NCBI GenBank assembly: GCA_020248905.1
Contig: JADCGR010000062.1
Location: 1 to 38,377, forward strand
Reading direction: 5' to 3'
Source of the DNA: Curvibacter sp.
GTDB taxonomy: Bacteria > Pseudomonadota > Gammaproteobacteria > Burkholderiales > Burkholderiaceae_C
DNA: 38,377 nucleotides
Positions 1 through 7,384 of the stretch are shown in pieces. Position numbers and translations under genes: made by a program. A model generated the notes under the pieces. It was not told where the DNA came from. It made no database searches and saw only the letters and a program-made list of their open reading frames with translations. The stretch's first letter is position 1. Every line of letters begins with the position of its first letter.

Positions 1-35
1 CTCGCGATTACGCTCCACGCTTCCTTCCCACGCTC

Positions 36-128
36 GGTCACCCTCACGCAGTTGCGCTTCGCTTTGCTCACTGTGACCAGTTCGCAGCGGGACTTGCACC
101 CGCAAGAGTGCGCCCATGCTGGGCGCAC
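36..128. repeat. Structured intergenic stretch with three hairpins
   Basis: Three inverted repeats follow one another: GGTCAC (36-41) with GTGACC (73-78), GCGGG (87-91) with CCCGC (99-103), and the perfect 8-base arms GTGCGCCC (108-115) and GGGCGCAC (121-128). No convincing gene covers the stretch; the short plus-strand frames here look accidental. Chained hairpins between genes are typical of dispersed repeats in this bacterial group, but family membership is inference, because only one copy lies in the window. Confidence 0.4.
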
Positions 129-130
129 AA

Positions 131-165
131 AACAAAAACCCGCCCGGAAAGAAACCGAGCGGGTT
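131..165 (-). terminator. Intrinsic terminator after grxC
   Basis: Read on the minus strand, an 11-base stem with one mismatch (arms at 155-165 and 137-147, loop of seven) runs into a T-rich tract formed by the A-rich plus-strand bases 131-138. It lies about 60 bases beyond the grxC stop, so it should end the rhodanese-grxC transcript. Confidence 0.8.
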
Positions 166-223
166 CGCGATCGGATCGGGGCGATTATCTCAGGCTGGCC
201 CGGGGCTGCGGGCCGGCCGAGAC

Positions 224-484
224 TCAGTCTGCGCCCAGCAGCGGCAGCAGACCGCCGCGGCTGTCGAGCGCGATGAGGTCGTCGCAACCGCCCACGTGGG
301 TGTTGCCGATGAAGATCTGCGGCACGGTGCGCCGGCCGGTAGCGCTAATCATCTGCTCGCGAGCCTGCGGATCGGCATCGACGCGGATCTCCTCAATCTG
401 CGCAACGCCCCGGGTCTTGAGCAGTTGCTTGGCACGCACGCAATAGGGACAGACGGCGGTGGTGTACATCCTCACGCCTTGCAT
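224..484 (-). CDS. grxC: Glutaredoxin 3 (GrxC)
   Basis: A small cytosolic thiol-disulfide oxidoreductase of 86 residues, the usual size for class I glutaredoxins. The redox-active CPYC motif sits near the N-terminus. The later TVPQIF segment carries the conserved cis-proline that helps bind glutathione, and the following GG-x-DD pattern is also typical. It would reduce protein disulfides and glutathione mixed disulfides at the expense of glutathione. The start at 484 is chosen because an AAAGG-like ribosome site lies nine bases upstream and the N-terminus then matches the family length; an ATG at 469 is possible. The gene starts four bases after the rhodanese stop, so the two form one unit. 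In related bacteria secB commonly follows, but here a terminator closes the unit. Confidence 0.93.
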   Translation of the reverse strand: MQGVRMYTTAVCPYCVRAKQLLKTRGVAQIEEIRVDADPQAREQMISATGRRTVPQIFIGNTHVGGCDDLIALDSRGGLLPLLGAD

Positions 485-488
485 GGCA

Positions 489-896
489 TCAACCTTTCTC
501 AATTGGCAGACTGGCGGTACGCCAGCTCGCCAGGCCACCGCCCAGCGACAGCGGACGCGTGTAGCCTAGACCCCTGGCCATGCGCGCAGCGCTCCCCGAG
601 CGCGTGCCGCTCTGGCAGACGAAGATCACCGGCGTTTCCTTGTTCTTGACCACCGTCGGCAGCTGGTCGGCCAGCTGGGCTAGCGGCACGTGCCTTGCAC
701 CGGCCACGTGCCCGGCGGCATGCTCGGCGGCGTCACAGACATCGATGACCACCGCCTTCTCGCGGTTGATCAGCTGCACTGCGGCCGCTGGCGTCAGCGA
801 GCCACCCCCCGCGCCGCGTATGGCCGGCCAAATCAGCAGCAGACCGGAACTCAAGGCGGCCAGGATCAGCGCCCAGTTGTCGAGGATGAATTTCAC
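489..896 (-). CDS. Membrane-anchored rhodanese-domain protein
   Basis: A 135-residue protein. Residues about 5-27 form one hydrophobic segment, and the rest is a single rhodanese domain. The active-site loop CQSGTR puts the catalytic cysteine at residue 94. Rhodaneses move sulfane sulfur between thiol acceptors; the exact substrate cannot be told from sequence. The first conserved motif reads IDVCDAAEHAAGH, so the arginine often found after IDV is a cysteine (C54). The domain probably faces the periplasm or cytoplasm as a tethered enzyme. It is co-transcribed with grxC four bases downstream, which suggests a shared thiol/persulfide role. It diverges from gpmA, with both promoters expected in the 122-base gap at 897-1018; I saw no strong promoter there. 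Confidence 0.88.
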   Translation of the reverse strand: MKFILDNWALILAALSSGLLLIWPAIRGAGGGSLTPAAAVQLINREKAVVIDVCDAAEHAAGHVAGARHVPLAQLADQLPTVVKNKETPVIFVCQSGTRSGSAARMARGLGYTRPLSLGGGLASWRTASLPIEKG

Positions 897-1018
897 TTGA
901 TTCCTTGCAGGTTTCCGACGGACAGACCCATGATTCTAAAATGGCGGGTATTCGAATGCCGGGGATGGGGCCTTTGCCCCTTGCCGGCTCCCTGACTGAC
1001 CTCCCGTTCTAGCCCACT

Positions 1019-1762
1019 ATGTACAAACTCGTGCTCCTACGCCACGGCGAATCGACCTGGAATCTGGAAAACCGCTTCACCGGCTGGACCGATGTTGACC
1101 TGACTCCAACGGGCGTCTCCCAAGCCATGTCTGCGGGCAAGCTGCTCAAGGCTGAGGGCTACGATTTCGACGTGGCCTACACCAGTGTGCTCAAACGCGC
1201 CATCCACACGCTCTGGTACGTGCTCGACGAGATGGACCGCACCTGGCTCCCGGTGGTGAAGAACTGGCGGCTGAACGAGCGGCACTACGGCGCCCTGCAG
1301 GGTCTGAACAAGGCCGACATGGCCAAAAAGTACGGTGACGAGCAGGTGCTCGTCTGGCGCCGAAGCTACGATACCCCGCCGCCGGCCCTGGAGCCGAGCG
1401 ACCCGCGATGTGAGCGTGGTGACCGCCGCTATGGCAGCCTGCCCCCAGAACAGGTGCCGCTGACTGAATGCCTCAAGGACACGGTGACCCGCGTCCTGCC
1501 TTTCTGGAACGACGCGCTGGCGCCCGCCATCCGTTCAGGCCAGCGCGTGGTTCTGGCGGCTCATGGCAACTCCATCCGAGCCCTGGTGAAGTATCTGGAT
1601 GGCATTTCCGACCAGGACATCGTGGGCCTGAACATCCCCAACGGCATCCCGCTGGTGTACGAACTTGACGCCCAGCTCAAGCCCATCCGATACTACTACC
1701 TTGGTGACGCCGACGCAGCCGCCCGCGCCGCAGCGGCCGTTGCGAGCCAGGGCAAAGCCTGA
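1019..1762 (+). CDS. gpmA: 2,3-bisphosphoglycerate-dependent phosphoglycerate mutase
   Basis: A cytosolic enzyme of glycolysis and gluconeogenesis that interconverts 3- and 2-phosphoglycerate. It is 247 residues long, close to the E. coli enzyme. The phosphohistidine motif LLRHGES has the catalytic histidine at residue 9, the general acid is in LNERHYG (E87), and the second histidine is in AAHGNS (H182). The C-terminal tail rich in alanine and arginine is ordinary for the family. The ATG at 1019 directly starts the conserved [10 protein letters not shown] block, so the start is secure. The gene diverges from the rhodanese gene and precedes ctpA in the same direction, a neighbourhood I recall from Burkholderiales. 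Confidence 0.97.
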   Translation: MYKLVLLRHGESTWNLENRFTGWTDVDLTPTGVSQAMSAGKLLKAEGYDFDVAYTSVLKRAIHTLWYVLDEMDRTWLPVVKNWRLNERHYGALQGLNKADMAKKYGDEQVLVWRRSYDTPPPALEPSDPRCERGDRRYGSLPPEQVPLTECLKDTVTRVLPFWNDALAPAIRSGQRVVLAAHGNSIRALVKYLDGISDQDIVGLNIPNGIPLVYELDAQLKPIRYYYLGDADAAARAAAAVASQGKA

Positions 1763-1877
1763 TTCTTGCCGACTGGCCCCTTGCAGGGCTGGGCGCCGAC
1801 CCCAACTGAGCCAGCATCACGGTTTGCGGACACGCCCGGCACACAAATTCTCATGCAAGGCCGGAACCCGGACAGCG

Positions 1878-1906
1878 TTTTTTTTTTGCTTCGAAGCGTG
1901 TATATT
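1878..1906 (+). promoter_or_regulatory. T10 tract and TATATT box before ctpA
   Basis: Ten consecutive T bases (1878-1887) are followed by a -10-like TATATT (1901-1906), 21 bases before the ctpA start. No good -35 element stands 17 bases upstream of the box. The T tract could equally be the tail of a weak gpmA terminator, since a 4-base CCGG/CCGG stem precedes it at 1861-1871. Either role is possible. Confidence 0.35.
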
Positions 1907-1926
1907 GAAGCGGCGAGGGACTATCC

Positions 1927-3363
1927 ATGGGACAGAAACTGAAGATCGCGGGCTGGATTTCGCTCGGCGTGGTCGCCGGGGCGCTCACCACCGTGTCATT
2001 GCAGACCGTTGCGCGCAACAGCGTGGCGCCGCTGCCGCTGGAAGAGCTGCAGCAGCTCGCGGCCGTCTTCGGACTAATCAAGACCGATTACGTCGAGCCG
2101 GTGGACGAGAAGAAGCTCATCACCGACGCCATCTCGGGCATGGTGTCCAGCCTGGACCCGCATTCTCAGTATTTCGACAAGAAGTCCTACAAAGAATTCC
2201 GCGAGGGCACCAGCGGCCGTTTCGTCGGCGTGGGAATCGAGATCACCCAGGAAGACGGCCTGGTCAAGATCGTGTCGCCCATCGAAGGCTCGCCGGCGCA
2301 TCGCGCGGGCCTCAAGACCAATGACCTGATCACCCGCATCGATGACACGGCCGTCAAGGGCCTGAGCCTCAGCGAGGCCGTCAAGCGCATGCGCGGCGAA
2401 CCCAACACCAAAGTGCTCCTGACCATCTTCCGCAAGGAAGAGAACCGCTCCTTCCCGGTGACCATCATCCGTGAGGAGATCAAGACGCAGTCGGTCAAGG
2501 GCAGGATGGTAGAGCCTGGCTATGGCTGGATCCGCCTGAGCCAGTTCCAGGAGCGCACCGTTGACGACTTCGTGCGCAAGGTGGAGGAACTCTACAAGCA
2601 GGATCCCGCCCTCAAGGGCCTCGTGCTGGACCTGCGCAATGACCCGGGCGGTCTGCTCGATGCCGCCGTGGCCATCTCGGCCGCCTTCCTGCCCGAGAAC
2701 GTGACTGTGGTGTCCACCAACGGCCAGCTCGCGGAGAGCAAGTACACCTTCCGGGCCGCGCCTGAGTTCTACCAGCGTCGCGGCAACGGCGACCCCCTGC
2801 GCCGCCTGCCGGCGGCACTCAAGAAGATACCCCTGGTCGTGTTGGTGAACGAAGGTTCGGCCTCGGCCAGCGAGATCGTCGCTGGCGCCCTGCAAGACCA
2901 CAAGCGCGCCGTTGTCATGGGCAGCCAAACATTTGGCAAGGGCTCTGTCCAGACGGTTCGTCCGCTGGGACCCGACACCGGCCTGAAGATCACGACCGCC
3001 CGGTACTACACGCCCTCGGGTCGCTCAATCCAGGCAAAAGGCATCCTGCCGGACATCATGATCGACGAAACCGCCGAGGGCAATCTTTTTTCTGCCCTGC
3101 GTACGAGGGAGGCCGATCTGGACAAGCACCTGAGCAATGGTCAGGCTGCAGAGCAGAAGGATCCGGCCCGCGAGCGGGCCCGTGACGCCGCTCTCAAGAA
3201 GCTGGAGGACGAAGCCCGCAAGCCAGCCGCCGAGCGCAAGCTGCCCGAATTCGGTAGTGACAATGATTTCCAGCTCGCTCAGGCCCTCAACCAGCTCAAG
3301 GGACGCCCCGTCATGGTCAGCAAGACCCAGACCGAGCGCAAGGAAGAGACGAAAGAGAACTAA
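1927..3363 (+). CDS. S41 carboxyl-terminal processing peptidase (CtpA type)
   Basis: A 478-residue serine protease that trims or degrades envelope proteins from their C-termini. Residues about 6-28 form an uncleaved or cleaved export segment. A PDZ domain covers about residues 98-175, with the carboxylate-binding GRFVGVGIEI strand. The S41 core covers about 190-385. The dyad is visible as S313 in the NEGSASASE segment and K338 in TFGKGS, with Q342 four residues later, the same 25-residue spacing as in CtpB. The C-terminal tail (about 400-478) is charged and low in complexity. The start at 1927 follows a GAGGGA ribosome site. It sits between gpmA and a MoeB/ThiF-type gene. The symbol is left open because ctpA and prc are used loosely. 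Confidence 0.94.
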   Translation: MGQKLKIAGWISLGVVAGALTTVSLQTVARNSVAPLPLEELQQLAAVFGLIKTDYVEPVDEKKLITDAISGMVSSLDPHSQYFDKKSYKEFREGTSGRFVGVGIEITQEDGLVKIVSPIEGSPAHRAGLKTNDLITRIDDTAVKGLSLSEAVKRMRGEPNTKVLLTIFRKEENRSFPVTIIREEIKTQSVKGRMVEPGYGWIRLSQFQERTVDDFVRKVEELYKQDPALKGLVLDLRNDPGGLLDAAVAISAAFLPENVTVVSTNGQLAESKYTFRAAPEFYQRRGNGDPLRRLPAALKKIPLVVLVNEGSASASEIVAGALQDHKRAVVMGSQTFGKGSVQTVRPLGPDTGLKITTARYYTPSGRSIQAKGILPDIMIDETAEGNLFSALRTREADLDKHLSNGQAAEQKDPARERARDAALKKLEDEARKPAAERKLPEFGSDNDFQLAQALNQLKGRPVMVSKTQTERKEETKEN

Positions 3364-3493
3364 GCCTCAGGCTGCGATCGCTTCGCGCGCCCCGCCTCCC
3401 TCTCAAAAGGCGGTATCAGCGGCTTGGCAAAGCCGGCTCCGCAATACCTCACGACAAAACCTTCCCCTTGATCGAGTGTTCGGGTTTGGCACC

Positions 3494-4249
3494 ATGAACG
3501 ACAACCAGCTGCTGCGCTACTCTCGACATATCCTGCTGGAGGAAATCGGCATCGAGGGGCAGCAGCGCATCCTCGACAGCCATGCGCTCGTCATCGGAGC
3601 GGGTGGTCTGGGGTCTCCTGTTGCGCTTTACCTCGGCTGCGCTGGCGTGGGCAAGCTCACGGTGGTCGACCACGACACCGTGGACCTTACCAACCTGCAG
3701 AGACAAATCGCGCACACCCTCGATCGCGTGGGCCGGCCCAAGGTCGAGTCGGTCCGCTTGGCAGTCGCAGCGCTGAACCCCGACGTCCACGTGCAAGCTG
3801 TCAACCGCCGCGCCGATACTGCCTTGCTCGCCGAGCTGGTAGCCGGCGCCGATGTGGTGCTCGACTGCAGTGACAACTACGCGACGCGTCAAGCGGTCAA
3901 CGCCGCTTGCGTGCGTCTGGACAAACCGCTGGTCTCCGGTGCGGCCATACGCTTTGACGGCCAGATCGCTGTCTACGATCCGAGGGACCCTGCATCCCCC
4001 TGCTACGCCTGCGTCTTCGACCCGCGTGAGCAGTTCGAGGAAACGCGCTGCGCCACCATGGGCGTTTTCGCGCCGCTGGTCGGCATCATCGGCACCCTGC
4101 AGGCGGCCGAGGCCCTCAAGCTTCTCAGCGGCGCAGGCAAAGCACTGACCGGCCGCCTGCTCATGCTGGACGGACGGCATATGTCGTTCAACGAAGTCCA
4201 GATACCGCGCCACCCGGACTGCCCGGTCTGCGGCACCAGCGCCCACTGA
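3494..4249 (+). CDS. moeB: MoeB/ThiF-type E1-like adenylyltransferase
   Basis: A 251-residue cytosolic enzyme that adenylates the C-terminal glycine of a small sulfur-carrier protein (MoaD in molybdopterin synthesis or ThiS in thiamine synthesis). The ATP-binding loop GAGGLG is at 35-40, with the Arg/Gln pair in NLQRQ at about 68-71 and the acidic DCSDN at 124-128. The structural zinc ligands are C170/C173 and C243/C246. C186 in the TRCATMG segment is the usual sulfur-relay position in ThiF-like members. The frame is open from 3137, but homology begins at the ATG at 3494, so that start is used. No moaD or thiS is nearby, so MoeB versus ThiF cannot be settled from context; MoeB is the more common assignment for this form. 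Confidence 0.88.
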   Translation: MNDNQLLRYSRHILLEEIGIEGQQRILDSHALVIGAGGLGSPVALYLGCAGVGKLTVVDHDTVDLTNLQRQIAHTLDRVGRPKVESVRLAVAALNPDVHVQAVNRRADTALLAELVAGADVVLDCSDNYATRQAVNAACVRLDKPLVSGAAIRFDGQIAVYDPRDPASPCYACVFDPREQFEETRCATMGVFAPLVGIIGTLQAAEALKLLSGAGKALTGRLLMLDGRHMSFNEVQIPRHPDCPVCGTSAH

Positions 4250-4402
4250 TCACGTCCTACCCCTGTGGTTTCGGGCATGCCTCACCCCGATACTGGAATC
4301 GACGCCGTAGCCACGATTTGCCCGGTGACGAAGACTGATTTCCACTCAACCCGTCCGGCGCCCACCTGTTAGACTTTCAAGCCAGACTCCGAAGCTTCCC
4401 CC

Positions 4403-5161
4403 GTGACAGCCTCCTCCCCGCTCATCGATCTCGACGCACTGCGTCTGGACGACGCGCGTGCCTTGCTGGACCACGGCGGCACAGAGCTGCCTTCACCTGG
4501 CGACGGGGCAGCAGCCTACCTGCAGCGCATGATCGACCGCCTGTGCGAGCTCTCGCTGCGAGACCCCTTGACGGGCCTGGCCAACCAGCGGCAGTTCCGC
4601 ACCGTGCTGAACCGGGAAATCGAGATCGTCGCGCGCTCGGGCAACTCGGCCCTGCTGCTGATGCTGGATATCGACCAATTCAAGAAGGTGAACGACACCC
4701 ACGGTCATCTCGCGGGCGACAAGGTGCTGCAGGCCGTGGCAAAGTGCGTCAACGGCTGCGTGCGCCCGCAGGACACGGTCGCCCGCTATGGCGGCGAGGA
4801 GTTTGGCATCGTCATGCCCGACTGCCAGGCGGCCTACGGCGAGACTGTCGCCGAACGCATCCGGCAATCGGTCGCAAACCTGAGCATCACCATCAGCCCC
4901 GTGCTCCAGCTGCAGGTCACGACCAGCGTGGGCGGTGCCTTCGCGCCGGTATGGGTCCGATCCACAGCGGACCTCTGGATCGAACGCGCCGACACCCAGC
5001 TCTATCTGGCCAAGGCTCAGGGCCGCAACCGCGTGTGCATCGACCACCAGCAGGTCATCTCCGTCAGCGCGGAAGAGAAAAGCCTGCTCTTCGGAAGCCT
5101 GGTGCTTGCCGAAGGCGCCTGGAGTGAGCCTGGCGAACACAACACACCGACGTTCAGCTGA
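4403..5161 (+). CDS. GGDEF diguanylate cyclase
   Basis: A 252-residue protein with a short N-terminal region (about 1-45), a DPLTGLANQRQF entry motif (54-65) and a GGDEF domain to about residue 215. The active site reads GGEEF at 130-134, competent for making cyclic di-GMP from two GTP. An RxxD inhibitory site (RPQD, 121-124) lies exactly five residues upstream, so product inhibition is expected. No membrane segment or recognisable sensor is present, so it is probably a cytosolic enzyme. The start is GTG at 4403 with no clear ribosome site; a later start is possible. Its stop overlaps the next start by one base (TGATG), so it is translationally coupled to the MinD-like ATPase. Confidence 0.92.
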   Translation: MTASSPLIDLDALRLDDARALLDHGGTELPSPGDGAAAYLQRMIDRLCELSLRDPLTGLANQRQFRTVLNREIEIVARSGNSALLLMLDIDQFKKVNDTHGHLAGDKVLQAVAKCVNGCVRPQDTVARYGGEEFGIVMPDCQAAYGETVAERIRQSVANLSITISPVLQLQVTTSVGGAFAPVWVRSTADLWIERADTQLYLAKAQGRNRVCIDHQQVISVSAEEKSLLFGSLVLAEGAWSEPGEHNTPTFS

Positions 5162-5991
5162 TGAGCGAAGAACTGAATAAGGGCAAGCCTGCGCCGGCCG
5201 CAGTGCCGCTCAAGCCCCTGGGCAAGGCGCTGGCTATCACCAGCGGCAAGGGAGGGGTGGGCAAGACCTTCGTCTCGGCCAATCTCGCGGCCGCGCTTGC
5301 GCGGCGCGGCCTGCGCGTGCTGGTGCTCGACGCTGACCTGGGCTTGGCGAACCTGGACGTGGTGCTTAACCTTCATCCCAAAACCACGCTGCATGATGTT
5401 TTCACGGGCAAGGCGAAGCTGGATGAGGCCATCATCAAGGCGCCCGGGGGGTTTTCGGTGCTGCTGGCGGGCTCCGGCATGGTCGAATACTCCCGACTCA
5501 CGCCCGGGGTACGTGACGAATTCCTGCGTGTCATGGAAAGCCTGGTGCCGCGCTTTGATGTGGTCCTGCTGGACACGGGAGCCGGCATCTCCGATGTGGT
5601 TCTGTTCGCCGTGTCGCTGGCATCGGAAGTGCTACTCGTGGTGACGCCCGAACCCACGTCGATGACCGATGCCTACGCGACCATCAAGGTGCTGGCGGGC
5701 CAGCAGAGGCGGCACAACATCCGCCTGATCGTCAACCAGACCGCGCGCCCCGGCGACGGCCGCGCGATCACCGTACAGCTGCAGCAGGTTGTGGACCGCT
5801 TTGTGCCAGGCGAGCCGGGCAAACCTATCAAGCTCGTGCATCTGGGCGATATTCCGGTCGACACCTCGGTGCGCCAGGCCGTGATGCGCCGACAACTGCT
5901 CATGCAGGTGACGCCGGGCTGCCCGGCCGGCCTGGCACTCGTTCAGCTCGCCGGCAAGATTGAGGACACGGTCATACCTAAGAACGGTTGA
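5161..5991 (+). CDS. MinD/FlhG (FleN)-type P-loop ATPase
   Basis: A 276-residue ATPase of the ParA/MinD superfamily. The deviant Walker A motif is SGKGGVGKT (28-36). The DADLGLANLD segment at about 57-66 is highly typical of FlhG/FleN, the ATPase that sets flagellar number. The LLDTGAGIS motif forms the Walker B region. MinD itself is less likely, because minC and minE are absent and the ANLD form favours FlhG. There is also no flhF or flagellar gene in the window, and I do not see the N-terminal helix that FlhG uses to activate FlhF. The gene is coupled by a one-base overlap to a diguanylate cyclase, which hints at a c-di-GMP-linked role in motility or surface attachment. That link is inference. 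Confidence 0.82.
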   Translation: MSEELNKGKPAPAAVPLKPLGKALAITSGKGGVGKTFVSANLAAALARRGLRVLVLDADLGLANLDVVLNLHPKTTLHDVFTGKAKLDEAIIKAPGGFSVLLAGSGMVEYSRLTPGVRDEFLRVMESLVPRFDVVLLDTGAGISDVVLFAVSLASEVLLVVTPEPTSMTDAYATIKVLAGQQRRHNIRLIVNQTARPGDGRAITVQLQQVVDRFVPGEPGKPIKLVHLGDIPVDTSVRQAVMRRQLLMQVTPGCPAGLALVQLAGKIEDTVIPKNG

Positions 5992-6009
5992 GGCCGCAAA
6001 CCCACTTAA

Positions 6010-6152
6010 AAAACTGGCTCAGAAAGCGGAGCGAGAGGTGCGAGCGCAAGGCGTCGGAGCACGGTGGCCGGAACCTACTTTAGGTACATGAGGATTGCGA
6101 GCACCAACCAACGCGGCGATCGGAGTGCGCAGTAGCCTCATGCGCCAGTTTT
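6010..6152. repeat. Palindromic intergenic element, likely bidirectional terminator
   Basis: The 143-base stretch is bounded by perfect inverted arms AAAACTGGC (6010-6018) and GCCAGTTTT (6144-6152). A small ACCTA-CTT-TAGGT hairpin lies at its centre (6073-6085), and the region between is partly self-complementary. It fills the gap between two convergent genes, and its right arm touches the stop of the BLUF gene. Each strand ends the structure with a T-run (six T on the minus strand), so termination in both directions is plausible. The boundaries look like a small dispersed repeat; other copies cannot be checked here. Confidence 0.55.
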
Positions 6153-6574
6153 CAGCTGCGGCCGATGATGGAGGCTGTTGCCATCAACTCCTCAAGCAGC
6201 GCGAGCGATACCCGGCCCGAGACGGCGTAGGGATCAAGCTCGGGCCGTTCGGAGTACTTGAGCACGATCGATGTGTTGATACGCGCCAAGTTCACCTGGC
6301 CCATGGTCCAGCCGCCAAAGCGCCGTTCAGTGATTTCCTCGAAGTGCAGCAGAACTACGTCCTTGTGACGTGGGTCCCGCTGGATGTGCCCGTAGAGCTC
6401 ACTCACGGCGTTGCGTCCGCCCTCGATCGCCTGCAGAAAGATACCGCCACCGTAGCAGAGGATGCCCGTGATGCCACAGCTGGGATTGGACTGACGCGAC
6501 TGGGCAACGATGTTGTCGATGGCCTCGGGGCTGGTGTCGACAGCACGGCTGACGTAGAGCAGGCGAACGAGCAT
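6152..6574 (-). CDS. BLUF-domain blue-light sensor protein
   Basis: A 140-residue protein made almost entirely of one BLUF domain, which binds FAD and signals blue light by hydrogen-bond switching around a Tyr-Gln pair. The key residues are visible: Y7 in LLYVS, N30, the GITGIL strand (34-39) and Q48 in FLQAIEG, with the N-to-Q spacing of 18 found in known BLUF domains. About 45 residues follow the core and may form the two C-terminal capping helices. No output domain is fused, so it must act by protein contact. The start lies two bases after the folE stop, so it shares the folE transcript. Its partner is unknown. Confidence 0.93.
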   Translation of the reverse strand: MLVRLLYVSRAVDTSPEAIDNIVAQSRQSNPSCGITGILCYGGGIFLQAIEGGRNAVSELYGHIQRDPRHKDVVLLHFEEITERRFGGWTMGQVNLARINTSIVLKYSERPELDPYAVSGRVSLALLEELMATASIIGRS

Positions 6575-6576
6575 GT

Positions 6577-7305
6577 TCAGGACCTCTGGGGAATCAGCGA
6601 AAGGAATTCACGACGAAGGTTGGAGTCCTTGAGGAACACGCCGCGCATGACCGAATTGATCATCTTGCTGTCCATGTCCTTCACGCCGCGCCAGGCCATG
6701 CAATAGTGACTGGCCTCCATGACGATGGCCAGCCCGTCTGGCTGTGTCTTGGTCTGGATCAGGTCGGCAAGCTGCACCACGGCCTCTTCCTGGATCTGGG
6801 GCCGGCCCATGATCCATTCGGCCAGACGCGCGTACTTGGACAGGCCGATCACATTGGTGTGCTCGTTGGGCAAGACGCCAATCCAGATCCTGCCGATCAC
6901 CGGACAGAAGTGGTGCGAGCAGGCACTGCGCACCGTGATCGGGCCAACGATCATCAACTCGTTGAGGTGCTCGGCATTGGGGAATTCGGTGATGGCCGGA
7001 GCGTGGACGTACCGGCCGCGGAACACTTCATTCACATACATCTTGGCGACACGTCGTGCCGTGTTGCCCGTGTTGTGGTCATTCTCGGTGTCGATGACCA
7101 GGCTGTCCAGCACATCCTGTATCTTGTATTCGACTTCGTCCAGCAGCTTTTCAAGCTCCCCGGGTTCGATGAAGTCCGCAATATTGTCGTTGGCGAAGAA
7201 ACGCCTGCGCGCCGCCAGCAAGCGCTCCCGGATCTTCACCGAGACTGGTGTCCCCCCGTGCGCATCTGCCATCGGCGTGATCGGAGTCTGGCTGTTCTTG
7301 GGCAT
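6577..7305 (-). CDS. folE: GTP cyclohydrolase I (FolE)
   Basis: This enzyme opens and recloses the guanine ring of GTP to give 7,8-dihydroneopterin triphosphate, the first step of folate synthesis. The chosen protein has 242 residues. The zinc ligands are C129 and H132 in the SACSHHFCP segment and C202 in SHYCMAWRGV; the LSKYARLAEWI and VMEASH blocks are diagnostic. The first 40 residues are not conserved in type. The ATG at 7305 is preferred over one at 7338 because the upstream eleven residues look unlike the family, though neither start has a strong ribosome site. It is followed after two bases by the BLUF gene. The next pathway enzyme, NudB, is encoded 2 kb away on the same strand. Confidence 0.95.
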   Translation of the reverse strand: MPKNSQTPITPMADAHGGTPVSVKIRERLLAARRRFFANDNIADFIEPGELEKLLDEVEYKIQDVLDSLVIDTENDHNTGNTARRVAKMYVNEVFRGRYVHAPAITEFPNAEHLNELMIVGPITVRSACSHHFCPVIGRIWIGVLPNEHTNVIGLSKYARLAEWIMGRPQIQEEAVVQLADLIQTKTQPDGLAIVMEASHYCMAWRGVKDMDSKMINSVMRGVFLKDSNLRREFLSLIPQRS

Positions 7306-7384
7306 GGCTCTATGGTACCAGCGAAAGCCAGATGCCATCTACCCTAGCGACGGTACTGCCAAACAATGATGAATTGCTATTGAT

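Noticed and set aside
52..649. Overlapping plus-strand frames at the left edge
   Set aside because: They run through hairpins and antisense to grxC and the rhodanese gene; no motif and no ribosome site.
3137..3493. N-terminal extension of the MoeB/ThiF frame
   Set aside because: It overlaps ctpA, is rich in Ser/Arg/Pro, and homology begins only at the ATG at 3494.
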